DNA of 44,824 bases, taken from contig NZ_PGFZ01000009.1 in the NCBI RefSeq assembly GCF_002923755.1, positions 22,345 through 67,168 of the forward strand, given 5' to 3'. Every line of letters begins with the position of its first letter. Within the stretch, counting starts at the first letter, position 1. The position numbers and the translations under genes are program-made. The stretch is from Methylovulum psychrotolerans (GTDB lineage: Bacteria > Pseudomonadota > Gammaproteobacteria > Methylococcales > Methylomonadaceae). The notes under the pieces are model-generated. The model was not told where the DNA came from. It searched no databases and saw nothing but the letters and a program-made list of their open reading frames with translations. Shown piece after piece: positions 9,117 through 17,371 of this stretch.

Positions 9117-9330
9117 GTTATCGGCGCGGATTCAATCAAAGGGGCTTGTTTTATGGTTTATAATAAAATCAAGCACTTATACCAAACGGTTAAAAAACCG
9201 CGCCGATGATTGATTTATAAGGGAAAACAGGGTGATTTTACATTTATTTTCAAGGTTACTTATAAATAATGAAGTCCGCGCCGAAAATGCCCCGAATGGG
9301 CCTTGCCAAACAAGGGGTTATCAGGGTACA
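9117..9330 (+). promoter_or_regulatory. CRISPR leader 1 (214 bp)
   Basis: This stretch abuts the first repeat of array 1 and matches the leaders of the other three arrays at the same length. Shared blocks include GTTATCGGCGCGG at the start, AAAAAACCGCGCC, TTGATTTATAAGGGAAAA, TTTATTTTCAAGGTTAC, and, just before the repeat, a CCTTG-CAAGG hairpin. It is the most divergent of the four in the first 60 bp. Confidence 0.75.
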
Positions 9331-9513
9331 GTACGACTGCCCGGACTTTGATAACGGGATGAAAACAACTCAGCAATGACATAGGCTTCTTCCACCGACC
9401 CCTTGTACGACTGCCCGGACTTTGATAACGGGATGAAAACTACAACTCCCGCTGAATCTTTTAAAGAAACAACATAAGTACGACTGCCCGGACTTTGATA
9501 ACGGGATAAAACC
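9331..9513 (+). CRISPR. CRISPR array 1: 3 repeats, 2 spacers
   Basis: Repeats of 36 bp lie at 9331-9366, 9405-9440 and about 9478-9513. They begin GTACGACTGCCC and end GGGATGAAAAC. Spacers are 38 and 37 bp. The last repeat is degenerate (GGGATAAAACC), which marks the leader-distal end. The last 8 bases of the repeat, ATGAAAAC, would form the crRNA 5' handle, which fits a type III system read on the plus strand. Confidence 0.95.
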
Positions 9514-9544
9514 TCCAAATCTCTTACTTCCAAAGGTGACTCTA

Positions 9545-9820
9545 ATGCCAATGACAACCGTTACACTTACCAGCAATGGGCAGGTTGTTATCCCGAAGCT
9601 TATTTGCGATCAGTTGCATTGGCAGGCGGGGCATGAACTGGTGGTGGAAGTGACGGCGGCGGGGGTATTGCTGACTTCAAAACCGCAAGCGAAGCCGTTA
9701 AGGCTGGAATCTTTACGCGGCTTTTTAAAACAAGATGCCCAGCCTGTCGGCCTTGAAGAACTCTGCTTGCCTGTTGACTATGCGGCTGAGAGGGCAGAAC
9801 GTGGGCAACCGGGCGGATGA
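9545..9820 (+). CDS. AbrB/MazE-like antitoxin, 91 aa
   Basis: The N-terminus (TTVTLTSNGQVVIPKLICDQ) is a SpoVT/AbrB swapped-hairpin DNA-binding domain, as found in VapB/MazE antitoxins. The C-terminal tail would bind the PIN toxin encoded next. The start at 9545 is preceded by AAAGGTGA at suitable spacing. The stop overlaps the toxin start as ATGA (9817-9820), so the two are coupled. It probably represses its own promoter. It begins only 31 bp after array 1. Confidence 0.85.
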   Translation: MPMTTVTLTSNGQVVIPKLICDQLHWQAGHELVVEVTAAGVLLTSKPQAKPLRLESLRGFLKQDAQPVGLEELCLPVDYAAERAERGQPGG

Positions 9821-10212
9821 TCGCCTTAGACACTAATATGCTGGTGCGGCTTATTGTTGACGACCACCCGCAACAAGCGCAGCTTGCCGAAAATCTGCTA
9901 AAAAGCCATCGTGCCCTTATTCCGTGTACGGTAATTTTAGAGACCGAATGGGTCTTGCGGTCGCGTTATAAAGTACCGCGCGAACGTATCCACGCTTTTT
10001 TGCAATTGTTGCTGCAAACAGAAAACACCGTGATAGAAGCCGCCCATACCCTACACCGTGCGTTGGGCTGGTATGCCCAAGGAGCCGACTTTGCCGACGC
10101 GCTCCATCTTGCCAGTTGTGGCGATGCCGTTATGCAGACGTTTGATAAGGCGTTTTGCAAAGCCGCGCGGGAAGCGGGCGACGCCCCTCAAGTGCGAGTT
10201 TGGGAGTTATAA
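9817..10212 (+). CDS. PIN-domain toxin (VapC-like), 131 aa
   Basis: This is a typical PIN ribonuclease of usual length. The acidic residues are in place: Asp5 (MIALDTNMLVR), Glu42 (ILETEWVLRS), Asp94 (DFADALHLA) and Asp110 (TFDKAF). VapC-type toxins cut tRNA or rRNA and are inhibited by the cognate antitoxin, here the AbrB-type protein just upstream. Its position between CRISPR arrays 1 and 2 may stabilise the locus; that is inference. Confidence 0.87.
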   Translation: MIALDTNMLVRLIVDDHPQQAQLAENLLKSHRALIPCTVILETEWVLRSRYKVPRERIHAFLQLLLQTENTVIEAAHTLHRALGWYAQGADFADALHLASCGDAVMQTFDKAFCKAAREAGDAPQVRVWEL

Positions 10213-10310
10213 GCCGCGTCAATGAGTCAAACAAGCCCGCCCCGGACAGGCCACTATTGACTTGCCACCTGTACGCCAAGGCCAGAACTGCTTTGCAACT
10301 TAGTTTTGAC

Positions 10311-10524
10311 GTTATCGGCGCGGTTTTGGAAAAGGGAGCGGTTTTTGGGGTTTTTAATGGAATCAAGCACTTGCGATAAATAGTGAAAAAACCGCGCCGT
10401 ATGTTGATTTATAAGGGAAAACAGGGTGTTTTTAGGTTTATTTTCAAGGTTACTGACAAATAAGGCAGTCCGCGCCGAAAATAGCCATAATGGGCCTTGC
10501 CAAACAAGGGGTTATAGGCGTACA
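10311..10524 (+). promoter_or_regulatory. CRISPR leader 2 (214 bp)
   Basis: This leader ends at the first repeat of array 2 and is nearly identical to leaders 3 and 4. GGCGCGGTTTT near its start and AAAAAACCGCGCC near 10385 form a long-range inverted pair. A CCTTG-CCAAA-CAAGG hairpin sits about 15-30 bp before the first repeat. Similarity to leader 3 extends upstream over CTTAGTTTTGAC. Confidence 0.8.
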
Positions 10525-10991
10525 GTACGACTGCCCGGACTTTGATAACGGGATGAAAACACAGTTACATTGCAAAGTGTAATATCTGAGCCTGTCGGTA
10601 CGACTGCCCGGACTTTGATAACGGGATGAAAACTTAAAGGTAATTTTGCCGCCATTTCTAGGTAAATTGGTGTACGACTGCCCGGACTTTGATAACGGGA
10701 TGAAAACACGAGTTGCCTTAAGTCTGCGAAAGATTTTGCTTTGTACGACTGCCAGGACTTTGATAACGGGATGAAAACTATATTTAAAACATGCCGATGT
10801 TCTTAATGTGTTTGTGTACGACTGCCCGGACTTTGATAACGGGATGAAAACAAAATTGCCGCTGAAACTTCCGTGTTGTCGATTTGTGTACGACTGCCCG
10901 GACTTTGATAACGGGATGAAAACTTTAAACGCTTGAGCGTTCAACGGTCCATTATAATCAAGTACGACTGCCCGGACTTTGATAACGGGAT
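10525..10991 (+). CRISPR. CRISPR array 2: 7 repeats, 6 spacers
   Basis: Repeats begin at 10525, 10598, 10672, 10743, 10816, 10888 and 10962. Spacers are 35-38 bp. The fourth repeat has one change (GCCAGG for GCCCGG). The last repeat is cut after GATAACGGGAT at 10991 and lacks the 3' end with the crRNA handle. It is followed directly by unrelated sequence with a CCCCTGAGCGAAG element. Confidence 0.97.
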
Positions 10992-10999
10992 ACTCCTCC

Positions 11000-11025
11000 G
11001 TCCCCTGAGCGAAGCCGAAGGGGAC
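11000..11025. repeat. small palindromic repeat (GTCCCC...GGGGAC)
   Basis: GTCCCC and GGGGAC flank TGAGCGAAGCCGAA just after the truncated terminal repeat of array 2. Elements of the CCCTGAGCGAAGCCGAAGGG type are common dispersed intergenic palindromes in many bacteria. It may have clipped the array end. Confidence 0.5.
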
Positions 11026-11102
11026 AATCAAAAATGCTTGCCCTACCCAAACACGCTTCCCCCCCTACCCCAAAAACCCCCCTTAAGGCAGTAACTCCGC
11101 CC

Positions 11103-11125
11103 AAATAGTGAATACTTCACTATTT
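11103..11125. promoter_or_regulatory. 23-bp palindrome upstream of the cas operon
   Basis: Perfect arms AAATAGTGAA (11103-11112) and TTCACTATTT (11116-11125) surround TAC. The site lies about 90 bp before the cas6 ATG, where the operon promoter should be, so it may be an operator. No regulator gene is in the cas operon. The remaining 10992-11215 sequence shows no gene. Confidence 0.45.
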
Positions 11126-11215
11126 TCTAGGTAATACTTAATATCTTTCCCTGTTTTTTGCTGTTACGATACCCATCGCTTGCCGTTTGCCCTGTCAAAC
11201 GGTCGCCGTTGCCAG

Positions 11216-12313
11216 ATGCTGGTATTAAAAACCTGCCGTATCCCTATTTGCCAATTAACCGAACGGTGTAGGCTGAACCCCAACACCTTATCCTTAGAAA
11301 GGTGTACTTTGCCCAGACCGAACACCCCTGACAGCCCCCTGCCCTATAGCCAAGGCGGCAATTTGCAAGACTTCCGCTTGGCGTGTTTCCAATTCCAATT
11401 GCGCCTGCACGGCAGCCTGGAACTGCCGCCTTATAAAGGCGCGAGCTTCCACGGCGCGTTAGGTTTGGCTTTGGCGAAAATCGGCACCCGCTTCCGCGAT
11501 TTTTTTTACCAACCCACCCCGCCCGCACACTGGCAAGCCCTGCACCAAAAACCGCCCAAGCCCTATATCCTGATCCCGCCGCTGGACGAGCAGACCCATT
11601 ACCAAGCGGGCGACACCCTGGACTTAAGCCTGGTGCTATACGGCCCCGCCATCGATTACCTGCTGATTATCTTCGCCGCCCTGGAGCATCTGGGCGAATA
11701 CATGGGGCTGGGCAAACAGCGCGGGCATTTTTGCGTCGAACGCATCAACCAAATCAGCCCATACGGGGTGCGGAGCCTGTACCAGAACAACCGCTGGGTC
11801 GGGCAAAGCCAAGCCCTACACGTCGCGCAGTTTTTCGCCGCCCCTAGCGCCGTGGCGCAATTGCGCTTAAAACACACCACCCGCCTACGCCTAAAAACCG
11901 CCAACGACCTGCTGCGCACCGCCCCGCCGTTCGGCCTGCTCATGCACCGCCTGCTAGGGCGCATCAACAGCCTCGCCACCCTCTACGGCAGCGGCATCGT
12001 CATCACGCCCGAAGAAAAACAGCATTTATTGGCGTTGGCGGACACGGTAACCATAGAACACAGCAGCCTAGAATGGCACGACTGGCAACGCTACTCGCAA
12101 CGCTCACAAAGCACCATGTCCTTCGGCGGGCTACTGGGCGAAACGGTCTACACAGGCGAACTCGGCCCATTCGTGCCGTGGCTGGCTTTGGGGCAATGGG
12201 TGGGCGTTGGGGGGAAAACGAGTTTTGGGTTGGGGTTGTATGAATTGGCGGGGTTAACGGCAGACGTTGCACCACAAGCCGGGCCTAATAACCCACCCGG
12301 CATTTATCTCTAG
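11216..12313 (+). CDS. cas6: Cas6 pre-crRNA endoribonuclease, 365 aa
   Basis: This RAMP-fold protein cuts CRISPR transcripts within the repeat. The C-terminal part has the glycine-rich signature VGVGGKTSFGLGLYEL, and GGLLGETVYTG with LGPFVPWLALGQW is typical of the large Cas6 group (COG5551). The core begins around DFRLACFQFQLRLHG with LPPYKGASFHGALG. The ATG at 11216 gives an N-terminal extension with no clear fold; a TTG at 11363 preceded by AAGGCGG is an attractive alternative start. It heads the operon that continues into cas10 after 15 bp. It should produce the ATGAAAAC handle of the arrays. Confidence 0.88.
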   Translation: MLVLKTCRIPICQLTERCRLNPNTLSLERCTLPRPNTPDSPLPYSQGGNLQDFRLACFQFQLRLHGSLELPPYKGASFHGALGLALAKIGTRFRDFFYQPTPPAHWQALHQKPPKPYILIPPLDEQTHYQAGDTLDLSLVLYGPAIDYLLIIFAALEHLGEYMGLGKQRGHFCVERINQISPYGVRSLYQNNRWVGQSQALHVAQFFAAPSAVAQLRLKHTTRLRLKTANDLLRTAPPFGLLMHRLLGRINSLATLYGSGIVITPEEKQHLLALADTVTIEHSSLEWHDWQRYSQRSQSTMSFGGLLGETVYTGELGPFVPWLALGQWVGVGGKTSFGLGLYELAGLTADVAPQAGPNNPPGIYL

Positions 12314-12328
12314 GCTTAGAAGGTATTC

Positions 12329-14902
12329 ATGAACGAACAGGATCACGTTGTTTTTGGCAGTTTGCTCCACGATATAGGCAAATTTTTTCAACGGGCGGAA
12401 ACCTTAGGGGCGCATTACCAAGATGAGGACATAAAACAGCGTTATTGCCAAACCGATAGCCAAGGCGGCTGGGTGGGGAGTCATGTTTTAAACACCCTGA
12501 GCTTTTGCGAGCGGCTAGCCGCCCAGCTCCCCATCTTAAACCCGCCCATATCAGAAAGCCCCCCGGAACACTGGGTGGACTTGGCGGCTCACCATCACCG
12601 GCCCGTGACCGACAATAACGCTTATTTGGCAAAGCTCGTTCAAGCGGCGGATGCTTTCGCCAGTGCCGAGCGCGAACAAGGCGAGTTTCAGCACCAAGGC
12701 ATACATCAAAAAACGCGCTTGGAGGCATTGTTAGGGCGAGTGACTTTAAAAAATGCCGTCAATCCGGCTAACTATTTCTTACCTTTAGCCGAACTGGCCT
12801 TAACCGAGGCCGCGATTTATCCAAAATCCGCCGAGGCTTGGGGGATGCACGCCGAGCAAAAAGACGGCAAGAGCGTGTGGTTGGCGCAAGCGGACACCTT
12901 AAGCCGAGACTATAAAAAAATGGCGGTAGCTTTTTTACAGGAACTGGACGCTTTCCCACAGTATGGGCAAACCAGCCCCCAAGCCCTACGCGCAATCAGC
13001 CGCACTTTATTGGCGTTAATGGAAAAATACTTAAGCCAAGTGCCTGCCGCCACCAATGTGTTACGGCCTGACATTTCTTTATACGACCATCTGCGCATTA
13101 CCGCCGCCATTGCCGAAGGCTTATACCGTTACCATGCCGACAAGCACAACCTTGCCAGCATCGATTTTAACGACTTGGGCACAAAAAAATGGCTGTTGGT
13201 GTGCGGCGACTTTTCGGGCATTCAAAACTTTATTTACAAAATCACCAGCAAAGGGGCGGCCAAAGGCTTGCGGGGGCGGTCATTGTTTATGCAGTTGCTA
13301 TGCGATGCCGCCGCCGAGCAAATCCTCCGCACCTTAGGCTTATATCCCAGTGCGCGGATTTATTCTTCGGGCGGTAAGTTTTACTTGCTGATCGCCAAAA
13401 CCCAGCAAACCGCATTAACTAGCGAAGTGGAGCGCATAAATCAGGCTTTATTATCAGAATTTCGGGGCGAACTGACCTTAAGCATAGGCATGGCGGAACT
13501 GAAAGCCGATGATTTTAAGGAGGGCGAAATGGGTAAGCACTGGCAGGCGGCTAACGATGATTTGCAAAAAAAACGCCAGCGGCCTTTTGTCTCTCAAATC
13601 GACCAAGATGCCGACTTTTTTATGCCGGAAGACTTACACACGGCAGGGGCTTGCCAAGTCTGTGACCGGGATGACGCATCGGCAGGTATCCATGAAGAAA
13701 CCGGCCCAGATAATGGCGGGCTTTTTAGGATTTGTAAACAATGTAAGGGATTGCGCGATATAGGTAGGGAATTAGTGGATGCCCAGTATTTATTCTGGGT
13801 ATGGGGAGCTGACCGCGTTACGGTTAGGAAAAACAAACCGTCTTATTTGCACCGTATTTTGTTACCCGGAACGGATTGCACCCTGTATTTCTTAGCGGAA
13901 CCGCCCCTGTTTGCCCCAGACATTGCCTTATATGATTGTCATTTGGAAAGCCTGAATAAGTTAGCCGCACCTAATGGCAACCAATATGGCTATTCGACCG
14001 GGTTTAGGTTTGTCGGCAAATGGGACACAGCCAAAGAGAGCGGCGAGTTTGAGTTTAATGGTTTCGCCGACCATGCCATAGGCATAAAACGCTTAGGGGT
14101 CTTACGCATGGATGTGGATAATCTGGGTGAGCTTTTTATACGCGGCCTACAGTTTAAACAGCCGCAGGGGGGTGTGCAGACCATGGGTTCCTTATCGCGG
14201 GTCGCCACCTTATCAAGGCAATTGCACTTATTTTTTGCCGGCTACTTATCGGTGCTTGCCGACGCTTTTCCGCGTTGCCAGATCATTTATGCGGGCGGGG
14301 ATGATGTGTTTATCCTCGGCAGTTGGGATGAGTTGCCGGACTTGGCGCACAAAATCCGCACAGAATTTCGCCGTTACTGCGCCGATAATCCGCATTTTAC
14401 CATTTCGGGCGGTATCGCTTTAGCGACGGGCAAATACCCGATTTCTAAAACGGCAGCGACGGCGGGCGAAGCGGAAAGCCAAGCCAAGCATTTGCTACGC
14501 GGCAATCAACCGAAAAAAGATGCCTTAAGCTTTTTAGGCACGGCTATCGGCTGGGAACATTTCGACGAGGCTAAACAGTTAAGGGACGACATTTGCAAGT
14601 TGACCGAAGACACTAACAGCAATGCCATCATCGACCGTTTACGGCAAGTGGTTATCGCCACGGATGAACTGAACGCGCAAATGCCTAAACCGACCACGGC
14701 TATTTTATATTGGAATAAATGGCGCTGGCGGCTGATTTATAACCTTAAGCGTATGAGCCAGCGTGATAGTGAGATTGAGCAGGATTTAAAAGCATTGCAA
14801 ACTAAATTGCTGACCATACCGCCCGAAAATGAGCAGGGCATTTTGGATTGGCTACAAATGCCCGTGCGTTGGGCGGAATTTTTGATGAGGAAGGAGAGAT
14901 AG
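12329..14902 (+). CDS. csm1: Cas10/Csm1, HD and GGDD intact, 857 aa
   Basis: This is the large subunit of a type III-A complex. The N-terminal HD nuclease motif is HDIGK (His14, Asp15), for target-activated DNA cleavage. A zinc-binding part has Cys442, Cys445, Cys469 and Cys472 (CQVCDRDD, CKQCK). The second palm domain has GGDD at 656-659 (AGGDDVFILG), the cyclic oligoadenylate synthetase site; the first palm region lies around ICGDFSGIQNFIY-like VCGDFSGIQNF. Length is slightly above the usual Csm1. Both active sites appear intact, so DNase and second-messenger output are predicted. It is followed after 1 bp by csm2. Confidence 0.95.
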   Translation: MNEQDHVVFGSLLHDIGKFFQRAETLGAHYQDEDIKQRYCQTDSQGGWVGSHVLNTLSFCERLAAQLPILNPPISESPPEHWVDLAAHHHRPVTDNNAYLAKLVQAADAFASAEREQGEFQHQGIHQKTRLEALLGRVTLKNAVNPANYFLPLAELALTEAAIYPKSAEAWGMHAEQKDGKSVWLAQADTLSRDYKKMAVAFLQELDAFPQYGQTSPQALRAISRTLLALMEKYLSQVPAATNVLRPDISLYDHLRITAAIAEGLYRYHADKHNLASIDFNDLGTKKWLLVCGDFSGIQNFIYKITSKGAAKGLRGRSLFMQLLCDAAAEQILRTLGLYPSARIYSSGGKFYLLIAKTQQTALTSEVERINQALLSEFRGELTLSIGMAELKADDFKEGEMGKHWQAANDDLQKKRQRPFVSQIDQDADFFMPEDLHTAGACQVCDRDDASAGIHEETGPDNGGLFRICKQCKGLRDIGRELVDAQYLFWVWGADRVTVRKNKPSYLHRILLPGTDCTLYFLAEPPLFAPDIALYDCHLESLNKLAAPNGNQYGYSTGFRFVGKWDTAKESGEFEFNGFADHAIGIKRLGVLRMDVDNLGELFIRGLQFKQPQGGVQTMGSLSRVATLSRQLHLFFAGYLSVLADAFPRCQIIYAGGDDVFILGSWDELPDLAHKIRTEFRRYCADNPHFTISGGIALATGKYPISKTAATAGEAESQAKHLLRGNQPKKDALSFLGTAIGWEHFDEAKQLRDDICKLTEDTNSNAIIDRLRQVVIATDELNAQMPKPTTAILYWNKWRWRLIYNLKRMSQRDSEIEQDLKALQTKLLTIPPENEQGILDWLQMPVRWAEFLMRKER

Positions 14903-14903
14903 T

Positions 14904-15548
14904 ATGGCAAGATTTTTTACTGGGGATTATAAAAATAAGATGGATTTTGAATACGGTGAATTTCATCCTTTTTTCAGCGAACTTAAACAATTCAAAAAAA
15001 ATACTGAACTTCCTGACAAGGCAAAAATTGAGCGGTCTATTGCTACAGCAAGCGTTTTTTTTAATCAATTTGTGACTGAAAAAAACAACCTGACTGAACG
15101 AGGGGTAAAGGTTTCTGATGTATTGCTTGAATGCGAGAATTTAATAAAAACAATCTCAGTTCCCGATAATGATATTTTAGAAAACATCATTAAACAAGAT
15201 GGTAGCGCAAGATGGCTGGTTTTGTTTGGGGAGCGCCTAGGGGGGCATTGTGCCATATCCGGTGTGTCAAGTTCACAAATCCGAAATATTTATGGCCAGG
15301 TAAAAAAATTGGAGTTGCTTGTTGCCATTAAGCCCGAAACAGAATTATTGGATGCGCTATCACAACGAAAGTTAATATTGCTCATCCCGCGTTTAGCTTA
15401 TGCTGCCAAAAGGCAAGAAGCAATAACTGAATTAAGTAATGTACTAAGCAGAAGCATCAAAAAAATTATAACTGTAGGTGATTTTATGCGGTTTTCACAG
15501 TATTTTGAGGCAATTCTTGCTTACCATAAAGCCTTTGGCGGTAAATAA
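14904..15548 (+). CDS. csm2: Csm2 small subunit, long form, 214 aa
   Basis: The C-terminal 120 residues match Csm2, the alpha-helical small subunit that lines the target RNA in the backbone (SSSQIRNIYGQVKKLEL, VGDFMRFSQYFEAILAYHKA). At 214 aa it is longer than the usual 120-150 aa; the first 90 residues are a poorly conserved extension rich in Lys and Glu. RBS GGAG precedes the ATG, which lies 1 bp after the csm1 stop. Base composition is more AT-rich than its neighbours. Confidence 0.85.
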   Translation: MARFFTGDYKNKMDFEYGEFHPFFSELKQFKKNTELPDKAKIERSIATASVFFNQFVTEKNNLTERGVKVSDVLLECENLIKTISVPDNDILENIIKQDGSARWLVLFGERLGGHCAISGVSSSQIRNIYGQVKKLELLVAIKPETELLDALSQRKLILLIPRLAYAAKRQEAITELSNVLSRSIKKIITVGDFMRFSQYFEAILAYHKAFGGK

Positions 15549-15563
15549 TTTAAGGAATAGACC

Positions 15564-16379
15564 ATGAGCGACACAAATACAGCCCCAAAAATCAGCAAGA
15601 AAATTTTTATACGCGGCACAATCACCGCCTTGACAGGTTTGCATATCGGCGGCAGTTCGGTCGCCATGTCGATAGGGGGAGCCGATAAAGTTGTGGTGCG
15701 TAATCCGCTCACTAACGAACCCTATATCCCCGGTTCTTCGTTGCGGGGCAAAATGCGTTCTTTACTGGAACGGGTCAGGGGAAAGGAATCCGAAACAGGA
15801 AATGGTTCAGGTGGCTTTTCTTGTGAATTAACGGCTGATAACAAACTTAAAGCCGATGCTGGCAAAAACCCTGCTACCGATTTAGGCAAGCTATTCGGGG
15901 TTTCTGCCGCCGAAAATAATAAAGAAACCAATAAAAGCCCTACCCGCCTGATAGTACGCGATGCCCATCTGACAAGGGAAAGCAAAATCCGCCTAGAAAA
16001 TGCCCCTAATACCGATATGCCCATGACCGAGGTTAAGACCGAGGTCAATATTGACCGTATCACTGCCGCCGCCAATCCTAGGCAATTTGAGCGCGTACCC
16101 GCAGGGGCAGTGTTTCAATTTGAATTTATCCTGACTTTGCTGGAAGGCGATGATGATGCCGTGTTTTTAAACTTAGTCCGAGAAGGTATGGAGCTAATGC
16201 AAAATGACAGCTTAGGCGGACACGGTTCGCGTGGTTACGGTCAAGTTGAGTTTACTGTACAAACGCTACAAGAACGGACTGCCGAAAATTACCGTAACGG
16301 CAAACCTGCCACCGAAAGAGAAAATGATAATGACAGGTTTGCGGTTTTTTCGAAAGCCCCAGCACCGCAAGCCGCTTGA
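15564..16379 (+). CDS. csm3: Csm3 backbone RAMP, target RNA nuclease, 271 aa
   Basis: Csm3 forms the repeated backbone of the complex and cuts bound target RNA every 6 nt. The signature YIPGSSLRGKMRSLLER is present, as is the Asp41 in SIGGADKVVVRNP, equivalent to the catalytic Asp33-type residue. The C-terminal GSRGYGQVEF is the usual glycine-rich loop. The stop TGA at 16377-16379 precedes the csm4 ATG by 8 bp. Confidence 0.94.
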   Translation: MSDTNTAPKISKKIFIRGTITALTGLHIGGSSVAMSIGGADKVVVRNPLTNEPYIPGSSLRGKMRSLLERVRGKESETGNGSGGFSCELTADNKLKADAGKNPATDLGKLFGVSAAENNKETNKSPTRLIVRDAHLTRESKIRLENAPNTDMPMTEVKTEVNIDRITAAANPRQFERVPAGAVFQFEFILTLLEGDDDAVFLNLVREGMELMQNDSLGGHGSRGYGQVEFTVQTLQERTAENYRNGKPATERENDNDRFAVFSKAPAPQAA

Positions 16380-16387
16380 GGCCTATC

Positions 16388-17365
16388 ATGCTTTGTTACC
16401 GCCTGCATTTTACCGCGCCCTTCCATATTGATAGCCGTGGCGATGCCTTCCACGAGCGTTCAGAAACGTTTATCCATTCGGACACGCTCAGTGCCGCGTT
16501 GTTGTCGGCATGGGCATTGTTAGAGCCGGACCGTGTGGCGGAGCGTGCCGAACAGCCGCCGTTTAGCTTAAGCTCGGCGTTTCCATTTTATAAAGACCAC
16601 TATGGTCAATACCACTATTTTTTACCCCGCGCCCTGAACACGCAAGCCGTGCAATTGCCTAAAGAGCGTTTGCAAGATGCCAAAAAAATTAAAAAACTGC
16701 AATGGTTGGAAGTGGCGTTATGGCGAAAAACCTTTACGGCAGAGTGGCTAACGGGCAAAACTCCGTTGCCTGATATTAAACAAGGTTGTCTGGCCTTCGC
16801 CAAACAAACGCATTTGCGGGCCTTATGGGCAGAAGAAGAACGCCCGCGCTTGGCGATAGATAGGCTTACTAACGCCACGCTGGATGGGCAGTTGTTCCAC
16901 TTAAGCCGGATATGGTTTGACCAAGATGGCGGTTTGTATTTTTTGGCAAAGCCCTTTGCTAAGCCAGCCGAACAAGCTGCGTTTGAAGCGGCCTTGAGCT
17001 TGTTGGGCGATAGCGGCATCGGTGCGGACAGGAGTAACGGCAATGGTTTTTTTAAGTGGGAACACGGGCAAAACCCCGGTTTACGCTTAGCCAAAGCCGA
17101 TGACCGCGCCGTTGCCCTGTCTTTAATCAGCCCCGATATTGACAAGGATTGCCGACCGGATTGGTTAGAAAAATCGGCCTATAAACTGGTGTCGCGGGGC
17201 GGGTGGATAGGGCAAAGCGGCCTGCGTAAAAAACGCTTGCGCATGTTTGCCGAAGGCAGTGTGTTTAAGCGCCCCCTGCAAGGCCAGGTGGTCGATATAA
17301 CCCCTGAAAATGCCCCCAATAAGGTATGCCGGGATGGACGGGGCTTTTTTGTGCAAGCGGGGTAA
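16388..17365 (+). CDS. csm4: Csm4, crRNA 5' handle binding RAMP, 325 aa
   Basis: The N-terminus MLCYRLHFTAPFHI and HSDTLSAALLSAW are typical of Csm4, which caps the complex with Cas10 and holds the crRNA handle. GDSGIGADRSNGNGFF is the glycine-rich RAMP loop. The ATG at 16388 is preferred; an in-frame TTG at 16376 would overlap csm3. It is followed by csm5 after 6 bp. Confidence 0.92.
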   Translation: MLCYRLHFTAPFHIDSRGDAFHERSETFIHSDTLSAALLSAWALLEPDRVAERAEQPPFSLSSAFPFYKDHYGQYHYFLPRALNTQAVQLPKERLQDAKKIKKLQWLEVALWRKTFTAEWLTGKTPLPDIKQGCLAFAKQTHLRALWAEEERPRLAIDRLTNATLDGQLFHLSRIWFDQDGGLYFLAKPFAKPAEQAAFEAALSLLGDSGIGADRSNGNGFFKWEHGQNPGLRLAKADDRAVALSLISPDIDKDCRPDWLEKSAYKLVSRGGWIGQSGLRKKRLRMFAEGSVFKRPLQGQVVDITPENAPNKVCRDGRGFFVQAG

Positions 17366-17371
17366 TCGGTT

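Noticed and set aside
8911-9213. Frame of 100 codons between the HEMGH cassette and leader 1
   Set aside because: It runs into the CRISPR leader, has no plausible RBS and covers an inverted repeat; probably non-coding.
10450-11031. Long minus-strand frame with repeated peptides across array 2, and similar ones over the other arrays
   Set aside because: It is the translation of CRISPR repeats and spacers; the peptide period equals the repeat-spacer unit.
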